From NCBI GenBank assembly GCA_036924285.1, contig JAYKYS010000012.1, forward strand, positions 14,446,001 through 14,510,000: a stretch of 64,000 nucleotides of DNA. The letters are read 5' to 3'. The position numbers and the translations under genes are program-made. The notes under the pieces are model-generated. The model was not told the DNA's origin. It did no database searches and saw only the letters and a list, made by a program, of their open reading frames with translations. Numbering within the stretch: position 1 is the stretch's first letter; the number at the start of each line of letters is the position of its first letter. This stretch comes from Asterella californica. Taxonomy: Eukaryota > Streptophyta > Marchantiopsida > Marchantiales > Aytoniaceae. Shown in pieces: positions 1 to 12,108 of the stretch.

Positions 1-313
1 TAAACTTCACTTTAAAGAGTTGCAGAAGGGCTGTTGGGTACATTCTTGGAGAGCAGAAAGCAGTTGCACAACGCAGCGGAGCCGGAGAACGAGCCTGTGG
101 AGGATCCAGTCGAAGCTGTCTGAGACCGGGTTCTGCTCCTGGGAAAGGAACTGGAGGACTATACGTGCCGTGGACGAAACCGAGTGGATTTCTAGCCAAT
201 CATAGGGGAGGAGTTACAGGATTGGCGAAGGATTGCGAAGCCACAAGGCAACCCGCGGTCCTAGCCGTAACATCTGTAAATTCCTTTCGGGGTTCATCCG
301 AGGAGGGAGTTGG
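1..313 (+). other. Upstream region / probable 5' leader of the zinc-knuckle gene
   Basis: No domain-bearing reading frame is visible. The stretch is GC-richer than the distant intergenic DNA and ends at the ATG chosen for the zinc-knuckle gene, so it probably holds the 5' untranslated region and part of the promoter. I see no clear TATA box. Confidence 0.35.
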
Positions 314-3128
314 ATGTCGGTGGTGCTGGATACTCAAGCCAAACTTGGGATGAGTCTTGACGACTTAACGTCCCGCTCGTCCTCACGCCGCATTCAAAGC
401 GGCATTGTCGGCAAGAGGGCTTTCCGTCGCAGCATCCCATACAAAGTGTTCCCTCGTGAGAAGAGTGGCTTTGCTCGTCCCCCAGCCAGGTGATTGTTCA
501 ATCCATCGACCTGGACTGCATCAACTATACTATATGACGGAGGCAGATCTGTTTACTGCAGGGAGGTGTCGGAGAAGGGAGGGGATGGGAAGCATTTCTT
601 TTTGAAGAGAGGGTGGTCGGAAGTTGTGTTCTGGAGTTTTTAAGGGTGGAGTCCGTATGAGATGTCGAGGGAAGGAGGTGGTAGATGTTGAATTGACGTG
701 TGTGGAGGATGGAAGTGGTGAAGGGAGCCGGATGTTGTGTATGTTTATGGCGGTAGTGGTGAAGGAAGATATCTGTGAAGGTGGGAACAGTTGACGTTGA
801 AGTAGAAGATGTCAGTTGCTGTGTGGGAAGGGATTAAGTAGAGGTGATTTCTCCTTGTTGCGCAGTCGGCCGCTGGCTTTACCGGCTTCAGTTTTCCAAG
901 GGTTGAAGTGATAGGTTGGGAATTCTTGGGAGATTCCGTGGGAGAATGAGATCAGATTGATTGTTTTGGGATAAGAATATATGAAGAGGTAAGTATAGTC
1001 AAAGTTTGTATCTAGCTACCGGTGGAAGATATGTGGAATAATTAGGGCTATAGTTACATCTGTACATTAGTAAGGGCCATTAATTGGTGATATGATGCGG
1101 TAATGTGGGAGAAGCAGATGATAGTCATAGACATTGAAGATTGTGGACTCATGTTCCGAAGTCTTGAAGGTCACAGTGACTACGGTTCTAAACTTGAAAG
1201 TAGATAAGAGTTTGGGTTTGAGTATTGAAGCTCGGAGGATGCAGTTAGCGCTAAATTCGTTCTGCCTTGATTGTGGACAAAGTCCTGCCATCACCTGTTC
1301 ACTGCGTCACTGGAAGGGTCGTACAAGGATGCCACAGTTTCCGACAATTCTTCCGATTGCCAAAGTGAACCGGTTGGGAGCCAAGCCAGATATACTGAAG
1401 GGTGCAAAGTCCCTGTTAACTGCTGAGCAAGAGTATCGGGATATTAGCGTGGATTCACTTCCTACCACTAGCAGACGTAGTTGCGGTTGTCAGATTTTTT
1501 CCAGTGATGCAGCCTATCCCTTGATTGTCAAGGGTTGCGTTTTAATATGATAGCACAACGTAGCGCTTAGATTGAAGACTAGTTGGCTTTACAAAGCGGC
1601 TGCGGACAACTTCCAATGTTTCCTTTCCGGAGTACTGACCCAAGCCAAGGGCTATAATGGCTGCCCTACGTTCTTCTCAGTCGTAGCCCAGCTCAAGTGT
1701 CCAAATAGAATCTGGGTAGTAATTGCGTCAAGGCATGTGCTAAGCTTGAATTGTCTGTTTCTGTTGGTACAGGCCGCTCTTAGAGCTATGTAATAACTGC
1801 AGACGCACGGGACATTTTGCAAGGGACTGTCCCAATGCTTCAGTCTGCAACAACTGTGGTGTTTCAGGGTGAGTTACTGCACCAGAAGACTTTAAAAAGC
1901 AGTTTTTCTACCATAATAGTAACGGAGCAGGAGACAGGCCTTCAAGAGAAAGTACACCCGACTGAGGCAACTGCTTTAACATCGTTTCGAGTTAAAACAT
2001 GAACATGTGCAATGCGGAAAGCTCTGAACGAGTTGTTTATCAAGTGCTTGCGGGAGCGTTAATTAAATAGGTTGGTGTGTCTGCTGCGGACCACAAATAC
2101 GCGGTGTACGATCGGGTTTATCTCCCGTCAAAGTCTCTTTCTGGGAATTTCGGGACCGTCCGGTGGGTTGATGGAGCAACCTAGGCGTTTTAACTTGTCA
2201 GTATGCGTCCATGTTGTGGATTTCACCTCTAGGGTGGAAGGTATTTCCATCCAGTGTAGCATGGATGATAGGAAACTTCTCAACTGCATTTTATTTGCGA
2301 TTTCAGTTGGTTGTTCTGAACTGTGTGAACTAACTATCTTACTGGAACGTGTTGTTGATGTGGACTTGAGTCGCAGTGTCATGTACATAACTGTTGTTAC
2401 ACACTTGAATTCAAGGATTACCTTAGGTGTGGTGGCGAGTTCGTGCATAGTTGCTAACCACATAGAACGTCATACAATGCATGAAGAGTAATTTATACCT
2501 GGTTCTGCGGTTGATGGTACTTTGCGCTCCATGCCGAGAAACTACGGAGCTTGTCGGACAGTTGTTCTCTTCCTAATGTATTCTTTTCCGTCTCATGTTT
2601 GACAGGCATATAGCTGCAGCATGCCCAACTGAGCCGTTATGCCGTAACTGCAAGAAGCCCGGGCACATTGCGAGTGAATGCCACAATGAGCCAGTGTGCA
2701 ATATGTGTGGAAAGCCCGGCCACATTGCTAAGGGTTGTGCTGCACAGGAGCTGGGTCTTCCAAAGTCGCGGCTTTGCAACAACTGCTACCGGCCAGGACA
2801 TGTCTCAGTCGACTGTCCCAATGAGAAGGCGTGCAACAACTGTAGGCAATCTGGCCATTTGGCTCGTGACTGCCTGAACAGTCCAGTGTGCAATGGGTGT
2901 AGCCAGCCGGGTCATATTGCTCGGGACTGCCCTAGACTCGCCGTGGGAGCTGGAACTAGACCCAATGAGAACTTCCCGAATGTGGTCTGCCGGAACTGCA
3001 AGCAACCTGGACACAAAGGGAAGGATTGTCTTCAGGTTATCATCTGTAATAACTGCGGTGGGCGCGGACACATGGCCGTAGAGTGCCCATCCGATCCGAT
3101 GTTGGCTCGAGGGGTCCGACGCCGATGA
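314..3128 (+). CDS. Nine-CCHC zinc-knuckle nucleic-acid-binding protein with UAP56-binding-like N-terminus (3 exons)
   Basis: Proposed exons are 314-489, 1773-1868 and 2606-3128 (264 aa). The junctions keep frame: AG|G gives Arg and GG|G gives Gly, all with GT/AG borders. Exons 2 and 3 encode nine CX2CX4HX4C knuckles, among them CNNCRRTGHFARDC, CRNCKKPGHIASEC and CNNCGGRGHMAVEC; the second knuckle is split by intron 2. This matches plant GIS2/CNBP-like (HEXBP-type) proteins, which bind single-stranded RNA or DNA and usually have an Arg/Ser-rich head. Exon 1 supplies a basic Ser/Arg head and, at residues 11-18, LGMSLDDL, close to the UAP56-binding motif of ALY/REF export adaptors. Exon 3 is certain, exon 2 very likely. 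Exon 1 rests on phase, composition and a plausible donor 1.28 kb upstream. The basic tail ends in VRRR. Confidence 0.8.
490..1772 (+). other. Inferred intron 1 of the zinc-knuckle gene
   Basis: A 1,283-base span from a GTGATT donor to a strong pyrimidine-rich acceptor (TGTTGGTACAG) at 1772. Reading frames inside show no domain and are treated as chance. A nearer alternative acceptor AG lies at 1783. Confidence 0.5.
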
Positions 3129-5686
3129 TCGTGAAGCTTCGCGACGAAGCGGTGGATCATCAGTCATGTGATGTCGCCTTGAGGTGTCCAACAATCGGGA
3201 TCTGTTGAAAGAACAGTGGAGTACCTGTCGTCGTAGTTAGGTATATGTGTGGATTCTAGAAATCGATCTTGACGATTTAATGGAAGACTTGAAGGCCAAG
3301 CTGCTTATAGGTTAAGAGAGCCACAGAAGCAACCATGGTTGTTGTCTACGCTCTCATCACCACACTTGACTTGTAAAGGTTTTTCTGGTTCCTCTTTTTC
3401 CTTAAGTCTGCAGATGGAGTAGTCTCAGACCAGAATTGCCGTGCATGTCAGCTTTCATTTCGTCGAGTCATCTAGGGAATACGCGGGGCTTCGAGCTTAT
3501 GATGTAGCTGAGACACCTGGTTATCGATGCGGCTGAGACAGTTGTATACTCCTTCATCATTTGTCAAAAGTGTTTATCCCCTGGGCAGAAGTTTCTGTCG
3601 TAGAGGATAGTCATTGAACAGGTCACGTTGACAAATGCACGATACATTTAGGGGATGAGACGTCGCGAGTTCTAAATTTTGCCTCTGAATCTTTCTGACC
3701 TTGTCCTTCGCAGATGCATTAAATACCTGGGTTAAATTCTGCTGATAGAAGTTTCTTCTGTTTATTCGGGACACGCCATTCGTCTTTCGAGCCAGAGTTT
3801 TCATGCATGCATGCATCCAGTCATATTATATTTAAAAATCCTTGTATATTATTTTACCCAGACAGTTTGGTTCAGATCAGTGAAGGTGAATGTATTAAAT
3901 CTACTTGAGTAGGAAGTGCAAAAATCCGAACTGAGGTTCTCGATATCACGTCCGGATTAGTTTTGATTGCTGTTCGGCTTAGTAGTTATGACAAGTCTGA
4001 TACGTCCGTCTCATCCCCGTGGATCTTACTCAGGAGAGCTTAATCCAAGTCCACTGGATTTTGCTACTTTGCTGGCAGTTGCTAGCCAGATGTAGCTGCG
4101 GTGATCGGAAGACTCTCAGTCCCTTTGTGAGAGCAAAACCGGTGTCTGTTGATTGCACTTGCAAGATGGACGTGACAGACCTGCATCTTAGAGTCAGTGC
4201 AAGATGCCTACGTATCGCATTGCGGACTGGGGCCTGTGTGCTGTGCCAGTAGGGACTTAGAAAAAATGGTTCATGGAGCCTTGCAGGGTGCCTACGGAAA
4301 CCACATTCGTTACTTGTAAAGTTGATTGAGTAGAGAGCCCATTCTGCTGGAGGATCCCTGTTGGGGTAGTTTCGAGTTGCAGACCAGTTATCACTGCAGT
4401 GGAAGGTAACGAACGATCCCTCTGTCCATGCTGTAATCCTCTGTCAGTTGTACTGTTCTGAGAGGAATTGGTGTTGTCAAACATGTGGCAAAGTTTGGTC
4501 AGTAGTTTGTCCCGATTGACTTTTGTTCCTACGTATTCCTTCCTGGACCGCCACCATTTCTCTCGGCTACTTGTCCCACGACTCGTCTTGTCTCGAAGCG
4601 GGTGTACAACAATTGACCCCGAAAATACGTCCATCTTCGTAATATTTTCTTTTAGATCATGAAGGTTCATTCTGCTACTTGCTCTACGTTATCTGGGGTC
4701 GAACCTTATCTGGGCTCGAGGTTTGAACCAAGAGAGGCCGATCAAGGATGCTTTCACGTCGTCCGCGCTTCCGTCCATTGCTGTGTGGAAAACAATTCTG
4801 GTAAGTTGTGGATATCTCACAGCCAGCATAGTTTCTCGACTATATTCAAAGATCTGGTATGTGCATAGATGCAAGACGTATATCGTCCGGTCATGTATCC
4901 ATATTCATGCGGACCCTGATTCATGCTCCAGTCTTAATGTTAAATTGGTACCACGTATCTGCATTCATATCCTACTTGTCACGTTTCCTCGAGACTGCAC
5001 TTTTTTGCTTCGAATAGTTTTCATATCCGTATTAATGAACCGGCCCCGCTAGTCCCCCAATCTCACACTGAGATTTAGTCTCGTGTTACAAGCTCGTCTC
5101 TTATCGTCCCCTTAGGATATGTGCATATTATTCTTCGACTAAGTTTCTTATCTCGCAGATGTGTTTTAATGATCTCCACGGGGAGAGGTAGGTTTTTATG
5201 GGTTTCCGTTCTACTCTTTGTTGCCCCCTCATTCAGTCAATTCTTGTTCTTACTTTAATGTATAACATAAACCACGATTTCTATCATAGCTTTTGCAGCA
5301 TAAAAAATTAAAAGAAATATAAAGTCTCAGTTAATTTGCGAGGAGATGTAAAGGTTGAAATGTGCTTATAGAAATATGGTTATCGTTTAAATGTCATGGC
5401 TTATCAATCAATAGTGGTTTATCAAATGTCTTGCTTGATAATCCACTGTGAAAGATCATCTATTGTACATAAAATCGCTCCAAAACACAAAGGAAGAGAA
5501 CTATTATATTTTCAGAATCGTTCAGGTACAGCAGAAACTTCTGACTCTCGAGCGGATCCTTCGAGGGGATATGATAGATGTGGAAAATCCAAGAAAAGCG
5601 AAACCTTCTGCTGCTTGAAAGTTTACTCTTAGGTGGAAGATTAATCTCAAGCTTGGCTCGAGATCATAGATGTTGACCTTCCTCCT
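3129..5686. other. Intergenic, no gene recognised
   Basis: This follows the zinc-knuckle stop codon. Several short reading frames exist on both strands, but none has a recognisable domain, splice pattern or biased composition. The first few hundred bases are likely 3' untranslated sequence. A short CATGCATGCATGCATCC run lies near 3803. Confidence 0.5.
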
Positions 5687-6810
5687 TTGGATTTTTGTTA
5701 TTTAAAGGCGGAGCCTATTTGGTTCAATAGATTCATTAAAGAGGAAAAAAGAAAAGCTTTTGGTAAACTCAAGGTAGATAAACAAATAATGGACAAGAAG
5801 ATAGTTTTTCCAAATCAAATAATTACATCTCCAAACTCTCCCAAACTCTGGGTGAGTAAATGTAGTGTTACTCCAGCGATGGTGCCCACTACTCTTGATG
5901 CCGAACATCCCAAGACACTCGAGTTTCTAAGAAGTTTTCTATGCCCCTGACAAGATAAAACAGAAATTAAACTGAGAAATCTTACAGAACAACAGATGCA
6001 ACTAAACCATATATCAGTTCGTCTACTAAGACAAATACTAGACACCTTGTCTATATGTACCCCGACATTCTGTAGTAAGTGAGAAGCTCAACTGGGCTGT
6101 TCAGTAGAGTGGTCTATGATTTTTAAATGTACTCACAATCCCATTTTTGATCGGAGAAGTAGATTCTAAGACTCTTCTGCTAGGCACTAGAGTAGCTAAG
6201 TTTGCCCATCCAGAAGAGTGTGTATGGTGTCAGGAGAAAGAAACCGAAGTACATTGTCTAGAGGCGCATAGAATCTAATGAAGGATTACTTCAGCAGACA
6301 CGGTGCTTCCTGGAACCTAAGCTCCTTACAAGTAACTCACAAGTTACTCGGTTTTAAATCACATATGAATTTTGGGGAGACTTCCGTTTGAAAGATATTC
6401 CACTCTGAATTATTGCGTGCGATCTGGATAGTCCGAACTCGTAAAGTTTTTGATCAACAAAATACAGATAGTAAAGAAGTTAGATTTCGTGCTCGTCAAC
6501 TTCTTAAATTTCATTTTCACTCCACCAAAGACGACAAATACATGATACCCCAGAATCCATTTCAAAATCTAAAAGATTCTCTCACAGTAAAATCCTCTAT
6601 TGCTGTGTGAACACTCTATGCTCTCTCAGTTTCAATGAATAATGGAAATTGTGTCGTCTAGCTGTTTATGTTGGTAGAGAGGGTGGCTAGTGCAACTCCT
6701 AGGCGTTTTTGCTGTGCTCTGAACTTATTCTAAGGGCTGTTGTCTTTTCGGTCAGGCACTCACCTTCACCTTCTGCCTGCGGGCTCAAAAAGAAACAAAA
6801 TAAAAGTTTA
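5687..6810 (+). mobile_element. Decayed LINE (non-LTR retrotransposon) 3' end
   Basis: Broken reading frames encode the C-terminal part of a plant LINE reverse-transcriptase ORF. Around 6195-6270 the zinc-binding zf-RVT pattern is readable (PEECVWCQEKETEVHCLEAH). From 6413 a frame reads RAIWIVRTRKVF, like the terminal W..W..RN segment. Stops and frame changes separate the pieces, so it is dead. Downstream the sequence ends in an A-rich tail (AAAAAGAAACAAAATAAAAG) near 6790-6808, typical of a target-primed insertion. The family was recognised by eye only. Confidence 0.6.
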
Positions 6811-8366
6811 TCTGATTTTTTCCCTTTGTTATTAAGGGTTATGAGGAACACTTGTACCATAATCCATTGATATCGAAACGAGTTTTATTCGAGGATCGAT
6901 ACGTTATTGAAACCACTGTTAGATAAGAGAAGAAAAAACCAGACAGAGTTTTAAGCTGTGGAAAAGCATGAACTCGTCTCTGAGTATTCTCCTTATCGTA
7001 AAATATGCTTCGACGATAGGATATATGCTTTGAGGAGAGAGATAAACGCTTCCGTTATCTTAAATGGTCTCTAGAGGGTCATAACAAACCTAAGGGCCGA
7101 ATTTTGTGAAACATCAAGGGCTGTCACATAATTCTGGTAAAAAGGTTTTCGAGTCTAGGTTTCAGTGACTATTAAGAACGAAAAATGTAGTTTCAAATTT
7201 GTACTTCTTAAGTTATGTACTGCATATTTGATTTTGCCTAAATTTATGCATTAAAATTTAAACTAAGCATTGCAACTATACGTACAAAAGGTATTGTCAA
7301 GCCAAAGTTTCCTCAGTCTACATATATATATAGATACATTCAGAGTCACCTCCACAACAAAGAAACGAACAAAGAAGTTCGTGAAGTGAAGTTCGAGTGA
7401 GGATTTAGTTTTATTGTCGATGCACCCTACTTCGATAACAAATAACTTCCCGTTAGAGAAAACGGAAGATATCATCTCAACAATCATTTCAGTGTGCAAA
7501 GATATGAGATGGGACAAGGAACAAGGAGACCCGCCTTTTTACTCTTACTCTTCTCTGCCATATATTCTTGTTATACATGAATACAGCAGTAGACCGTAGG
7601 AAGAACTATGAAAGCAGCAAACAGAGACGCTCCAGTTCCAACACAAAATCTCTATTCATCTTCGAAATTCGGTTTCATTTATGACAAAACCCTTCGACGA
7701 GAAAGCTTGGGTCCTTGCACGGCACGAGCCTGCGCAGACTTTGGTGGATAGCTGAATGCGTTCGTATGTTTTCTGAGCTTTAAGAAGAGTTCTGAGCTAA
7801 TTTGCGTCCGGATAAGTTCTCCTTGAAAAGGATACATTAAAACTTGTGTATTGAAAAGTAAAGTGGAAAGTAAAGCTGTCTGCCTTACTTTCCACTCTGT
7901 TCTCACGCCCACGGTGATCGGCCTAAGGGTATCCCAGTAATTCAGGTGGTCGTTCTCTGATACAGAATCAGTACCAGGACATCTAAAGGCAAAACGGCAT
8001 GAACGATTATGATTCTTTCCAGGAGAAATGCGGAAACGCTGGCAAATTGTTGTTCTGGTCTGCTGGAAAATTCGGGATTACTGATTCGGAGTACGATACC
8101 AGTGAGGACCTGCTCCTTGTAGGAATCTGAATACAGTACTCTGTTCGGAGGTTTTCCCAATAGTGGGAACCTGTGAACGAGACACAGCTCGGGACATGTG
8201 ATCTCCATTGCTGAACTGGGCACTGCACAGTGCATAGTTCGCCACAAGGGAGAGCGACTGTGTTGAGAAAGTCGACTTATATTTCAAGGCCAAACAGTTC
8301 AAGACCGGCAGCAAGATCCGACACGAGAGACTATCCAGAATCGATGTGGCTTATTCCTTTTGCCTT
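6811..8366. other. Intergenic; contains a 12-bp hairpin at 7862-7896
   Basis: No gene is recognised. AGTGGAAAGTAA at 7862-7873 is perfectly inverted as TTACTTTCCACT at 7885-7896 with an 11-base loop. The last part, next to 8367, should hold the 3' end of the PIG-V transcript. Confidence 0.45.
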
Positions 8367-9839
8367 TCAAGTGAATGGATAGAAGTTGATAAACATCAAA
8401 GAGCCCACACTGACATAGGCAAGGAAGCAACTCCATATGAGTTTCCCTGCCGTCCCTCTCACTTTGCTGTTTATCATTACATGGGCTCCAAACCAGTACA
8501 AAGGAGGGCTCACGGACAAGAAACGAGTGGCGACTTGCACATGCATGATGAGCACTGCAACTGCGGTCATAAAGCCCAGCTGGATAAAAAAGCAGACAGC
8601 CGCAGGTGAAAAAAATCCGTTCGATGGTAACTCCAAACTTCCTTCTATGCCTGTTCCTTTCCGAGGTCCTTCCTGTCTGTTGTATGGGTACTTGGACATT
8701 TCGTTCTTGCTTAACAGGGCCACCTTGGCGTGTGATGGTGATGAGGTAGTAGCAGCAGCGAGGCCCAATGTTAAGAAGAGTTTGGGATGTTGTTTCGCGT
8801 ATGTAACAACGGAGCAGAGTGCCAGGATTAGCATGGGAGATGCAAGAAGAAAGTTAGGTAACTGTTTCAGCTGGAAGTAGCGCAGAAACCCTACATTCCA
8901 GTAGTGGCTCTGCACGAAGCCATACAGGTAAGGGAGCGATGTGCTACACCAAGGGCGAGCTACACGGATGAGTCCCGTTCGACTGGGAATGTAACACATG
9001 TGTAAGTAACCATAGAACTGAAATGCCACGAACGGAGCGGCAACAAGAAAGCTTTGCAGCATAGCCCGTAGAATTGCTGAACCCGCCGCCGAGAATTTTC
9101 TTCTGCAGACCGCCAGATTGTAAGCTTTGTGCATAGCGTGAAACAGGAAAAACCCTGCATGTAAAACCCCGTTCGACCTCACACCGCTCGAAAGACCAAA
9201 TAGAAGGATTGACCACCATCTTGCGCCTTTCACGAAGCACAGGAGCCCACTGAATGAAAGCAGGGCGAATAAACTCTCTGAATAAACTGCTGAATAAAAC
9301 GTTGAAGCAGGGTTGAAGCAGAACAGAGCTGCTGCTGTCAGCGCCAATAAGCCATCTTCCAGCAGAGACTCCGTTAAGCGAAACAGACAGTAAGCCGCAA
9401 GAATGAAGGAAACGCCGTTGATAAGGTAGCCCGCCAGAGCTAAAGTTGCCCTCAGTCCCATAAACGGAATAAATCTTGATAGAAAAGTTCTAGCGACGAA
9501 GCGCATCAAGAGTGGGAACCCCGGCAGAAATGCATGAGCGTGCTCATACTCGTAACCACATTCGGCAATTTTCACGTAATAAACTCCGTCCCAAACAATT
9601 GTCTTCTCTACTGCTCGTCCTAACGTCCGGCCCCAGTGATGCTCTGTCGCTTCCTCAGTTGTCGTGCTCCAGTCTGAAGTTTCAGTTAGACAGGGACGAT
9701 TCAACTCCGCAGACGTGTCGTAAGGGTTAGCCAGCATGCGCCATACGATGAACAAGGTCGTCACTAGCACTCGAGACTTCAATGCTATACTCAGAACCGT
9801 CCTTCCATATGTCTCCTTCGACAATAACGGGATCGGCAT
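8367..9839 (-). CDS. PIGV: GPI mannosyltransferase 2 (PIG-V family)
   Basis: Single-exon minus-strand gene of about 490 aa, the usual length for plant PIG-V. The enzyme adds the second mannose to the GPI-anchor precursor from dolichol-phosphate-mannose on the ER luminal side. Visible hallmarks are an N-terminal hydrophobic segment, the luminal motif WDGVYYVKIAECGYEYEHAH followed by AFLPGFPLL, the NPAS..YSAVYSESLFALLSF segment, many further membrane helices, the GVRSNGV segment and a C-terminal TRFLSVSPPLYWF block. The ATG at 9839 (MPIPLL) is used; an in-frame ATG at 9851 would add four residues. No frameshift or premature stop is seen. It is divergent from the gene at 11052 across about 1.2 kb. 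Confidence 0.93.
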   Translation of the reverse strand: MPIPLLSKETYGRTVLSIALKSRVLVTTLFIVWRMLANPYDTSAELNRPCLTETSDWSTTTEEATEHHWGRTLGRAVEKTIVWDGVYYVKIAECGYEYEHAHAFLPGFPLLMRFVARTFLSRFIPFMGLRATLALAGYLINGVSFILAAYCLFRLTESLLEDGLLALTAAALFCFNPASTFYSAVYSESLFALLSFSGLLCFVKGARWWSILLFGLSSGVRSNGVLHAGFFLFHAMHKAYNLAVCRRKFSAAGSAILRAMLQSFLVAAPFVAFQFYGYLHMCYIPSRTGLIRVARPWCSTSLPYLYGFVQSHYWNVGFLRYFQLKQLPNFLLASPMLILALCSVVTYAKQHPKLFLTLGLAAATTSSPSHAKVALLSKNEMSKYPYNRQEGPRKGTGIEGSLELPSNGFFSPAAVCFFIQLGFMTAVAVLIMHVQVATRFLSVSPPLYWFGAHVMINSKVRGTAGKLIWSCFLAYVSVGSLMFINFYPFT

Positions 9840-11051
9840 TTTACTCTTCATGCTTCTTCCCCTCTACAATCTGCCTTTGTGTTCACTCCCACGGTATGAC
9901 CCCGCAAAGCGAAGTGTGCTCCTCGCATTTGCTGCACAAGACTGCCCAAATGTCTGTACCGGAATTGTCGATCATCCATCAGTAACAGAAGTTCAGAAGT
10001 CAGACATGGACTCCACTTTAAGCGTTAATTCGAGGGTTGGTTGATCGGCATGCAGAGTACTGATGGACCTCGATGGGAGTAGAAACAAGAAAAGAACTCC
10101 GAAAAGCTGACCTACTGCTCGAGATTACATCCAAGAAACCGACCGAGTGTGTCTCTGGATGATGCATCACACGCCAGGTACTCGAAGAAGATCTTTCCCC
10201 CACATCTTCATCCCGTAACCCGCGGCGTCAGTAACTTCTGCGACATTTTTGTGCGTTCCACGAGTTGCTTCTGAAACCGTCCGAACTCACTTCGTCAAGA
10301 CGGTGTCACCGCTCGTCCATCCATCAATCGAGCTACTGTAGCTGCGCCGAACGGTCGATCCACATTCTTTCAAACGCTGAAAGGAACACCATGAGCGTGG
10401 TTTGATTACAGCCGATGCAAGAACCGATTAATCGAGTGGGTGGCCACGAAGAACAGCATATGGTTGACAGGAATGAAACTAAACTATTCGAAGAAGATCG
10501 TTCGTTGGGTCGGCTCGATCGACGCCATCTGATAATCATCATCCTCCTGAACGAAACCGTTTTCAGAATGAAACAAGTTCCCTTGCAGACAGAGGACTCG
10601 GGAGTTGGGAGACTTACAATCCGTCCAGACGTCTGACAGAACGACCCATTTACATTTCCGGGTGCCTGGTTGGAGTTGTAGTTACGAACATCCCGCAGCT
10701 TACCGTACATAGCTGCCGCTCGGTTGCCTCGACGGAGGATAGGAGCTTGCGTCAACGATCACGGAGATGCGGTGCCCGAGAAGTGATGCCGCCACGCCAA
10801 CCCAAGTCCAGGCGCCGGATATCACAAAGAAAGCTGTCCTCCGTCATCGCCAGTCGGCGACTGACGCGGCACAAGACTCGAACGCGCATGACTATAAATA
10901 GCATATCGTACGAGAAGGGGCACCCTTATACGCAGTCAGGAGTCAGGACACACGGGTGCTCCAATCGGTCCATCAGCTCCGTCCGAGAGTAAAGTTCTTC
11001 GTGTGATGTCCGGACGTAGCGAGCAAGCGAATTGCTCGATGACGCATTCTT
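9840..11051. promoter_or_regulatory. Divergent intergenic region between PIGV and the oxidoreductase-like gene, with TATA box at 10893-10900
   Basis: The region lies between two divergently transcribed genes and should carry both promoters. TATAAATA at 10893-10900 is a good TATA box for the plus-strand gene, about 150 bases before its ATG, with a probable start of transcription near 10925. Open frames around 10333-10755 show no domain and are not called. Confidence 0.5.
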
Positions 11052-11786
11052 TTGAGGATTATGCCAGCCGTACTCTCGAGGATTCTTCGAGTCGCTCTGA
11101 AACCCACGATTTCTGTGCACAAGTGTAGAGATACTGGTTTTGGCCTCGGCCTTAGCCCCGGCCCACTACTTTGGATGACCTCCGTGGCGGGCAGGTTTTC
11201 TTTGCGAATTAGCTCCGCTCGGCATCCTTGTATTTCGGGTTCTATTCGGAATCCCATTGGATGTAGTGGCAGTAGAAGCACATCTGCGCACTCGCGGATT
11301 GCACGACTCTGGAGTTCTCTCAGAACCGATGGTCTGGCAGCTGAGAAAGGTGCCAGCACATGGTTGTTTCTATCCAATCCTTTGCCTTCGCGACTTAAGA
11401 ACCGATCGGCAGTGTACAGCTCGGAGGAATTTCCGAATTTCTCGGGTTTGCCTTGCTTGGAACCCGATAACAGGCCATATATGTTTAACGTCTGCAGCAG
11501 CAAAGTGACAGAAGTATCAGTTGTGGAAGGGAAGGACCCGGACAACATGAATGACGTGGCGGAGGTGCACAGCCTGAAGAAAGAGGAGGAACAGAGGAAG
11601 CGGGATGAAGAGGTGGAAAAGTTGCGGAAAGAGAAAGAGATAGAAGACAAGATTGGACCTCCACCGGAGAAACCTCTGCCAGGGGACTGTTGTGGGAACG
11701 GATGTTCGCCTTGTATATGGGACACTTACTGGGAGGAGTTAGCAGATTATAAATTGCTGAGGAAGTCGGTGGAGTCATCTGAGTAG
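11052..11786 (+). CDS. Oxidoreductase-like domain protein (OXLD1-like), probably mitochondrial
   Basis: Intronless frame of 244 aa. The last ~50 residues match the oxidoreductase-like N-terminal domain family (Pfam Oxidored-like, found in human OXLD1 and plant homologues): a proline-rich lead-in PPPEKPLPGDCCGNGC, then SPCIWDTYWEELADY. The defining residues CC..GC..C.WD.Y..EL are all present. A charged coiled-coil-like stretch (EEEQRKRDEEVEKLRKEKE) precedes it. The N-terminus is rich in Arg/Ser and poor in acids, as in a mitochondrial targeting peptide, with alternative starts at 11052 and 11061. The biochemical function of this family is not established. The long middle part is low in recognisable features. 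Confidence 0.8.
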   Translation: MRIMPAVLSRILRVALKPTISVHKCRDTGFGLGLSPGPLLWMTSVAGRFSLRISSARHPCISGSIRNPIGCSGSRSTSAHSRIARLWSSLRTDGLAAEKGASTWLFLSNPLPSRLKNRSAVYSSEEFPNFSGLPCLEPDNRPYMFNVCSSKVTEVSVVEGKDPDNMNDVAEVHSLKKEEEQRKRDEEVEKLRKEKEIEDKIGPPPEKPLPGDCCGNGCSPCIWDTYWEELADYKLLRKSVESSE

Positions 11787-11965
11787 CGGATTGTAATTCT
11801 AGTACAGATTAATCAGATTACACGTCTAGCTTTTGCTTCGAAACCTAGGCAATCTATGCAGCTGTCAAAGTTTGCTCAGAAACATAAATTCTCGTTACGC
11901 ATTATGGAAGCGAGTTATTCAAATCGGTTGACTACGATATTCGCTGTTGTACAAGAAAGAACATG
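11787..11965. other. Spacer between the oxidoreductase-like gene and the RPS30 duplication
   Basis: Short AT-rich spacer, likely the 3' untranslated region of the upstream gene. Nothing else is seen. Confidence 0.4.
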
Positions 11966-12108
11966 ACCTAAGATTCGTCTGCGAACGCGTTTGAACTCCT
12001 CTCTCCCTCCGGCTAAGGCTGTTCGGCTCTTGTCGAGTTCGTATACGCTTTCTCTCGCACTAGCATTTCTCTCGCATCTCTGGTTCCTGCGCGCTCCATC
12101 AGGCCACC

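Noticed and set aside
1134..1550. 138-codon open frame within the first intron of the zinc-knuckle gene
   Set aside because: No domain, no family resemblance, mixed composition; lies inside an inferred intron.
10333..10755. Minus-strand 140-codon frame between PIGV and the oxidoreductase-like gene
   Set aside because: Ser/Arg-rich without domain or conserved pattern; sits in a promoter region and overlaps other open frames.
10973..11725. Long minus-strand frame opposite the oxidoreductase-like gene
   Set aside because: Shadow of the plus-strand gene, whose CC..GC..C motif is clear.
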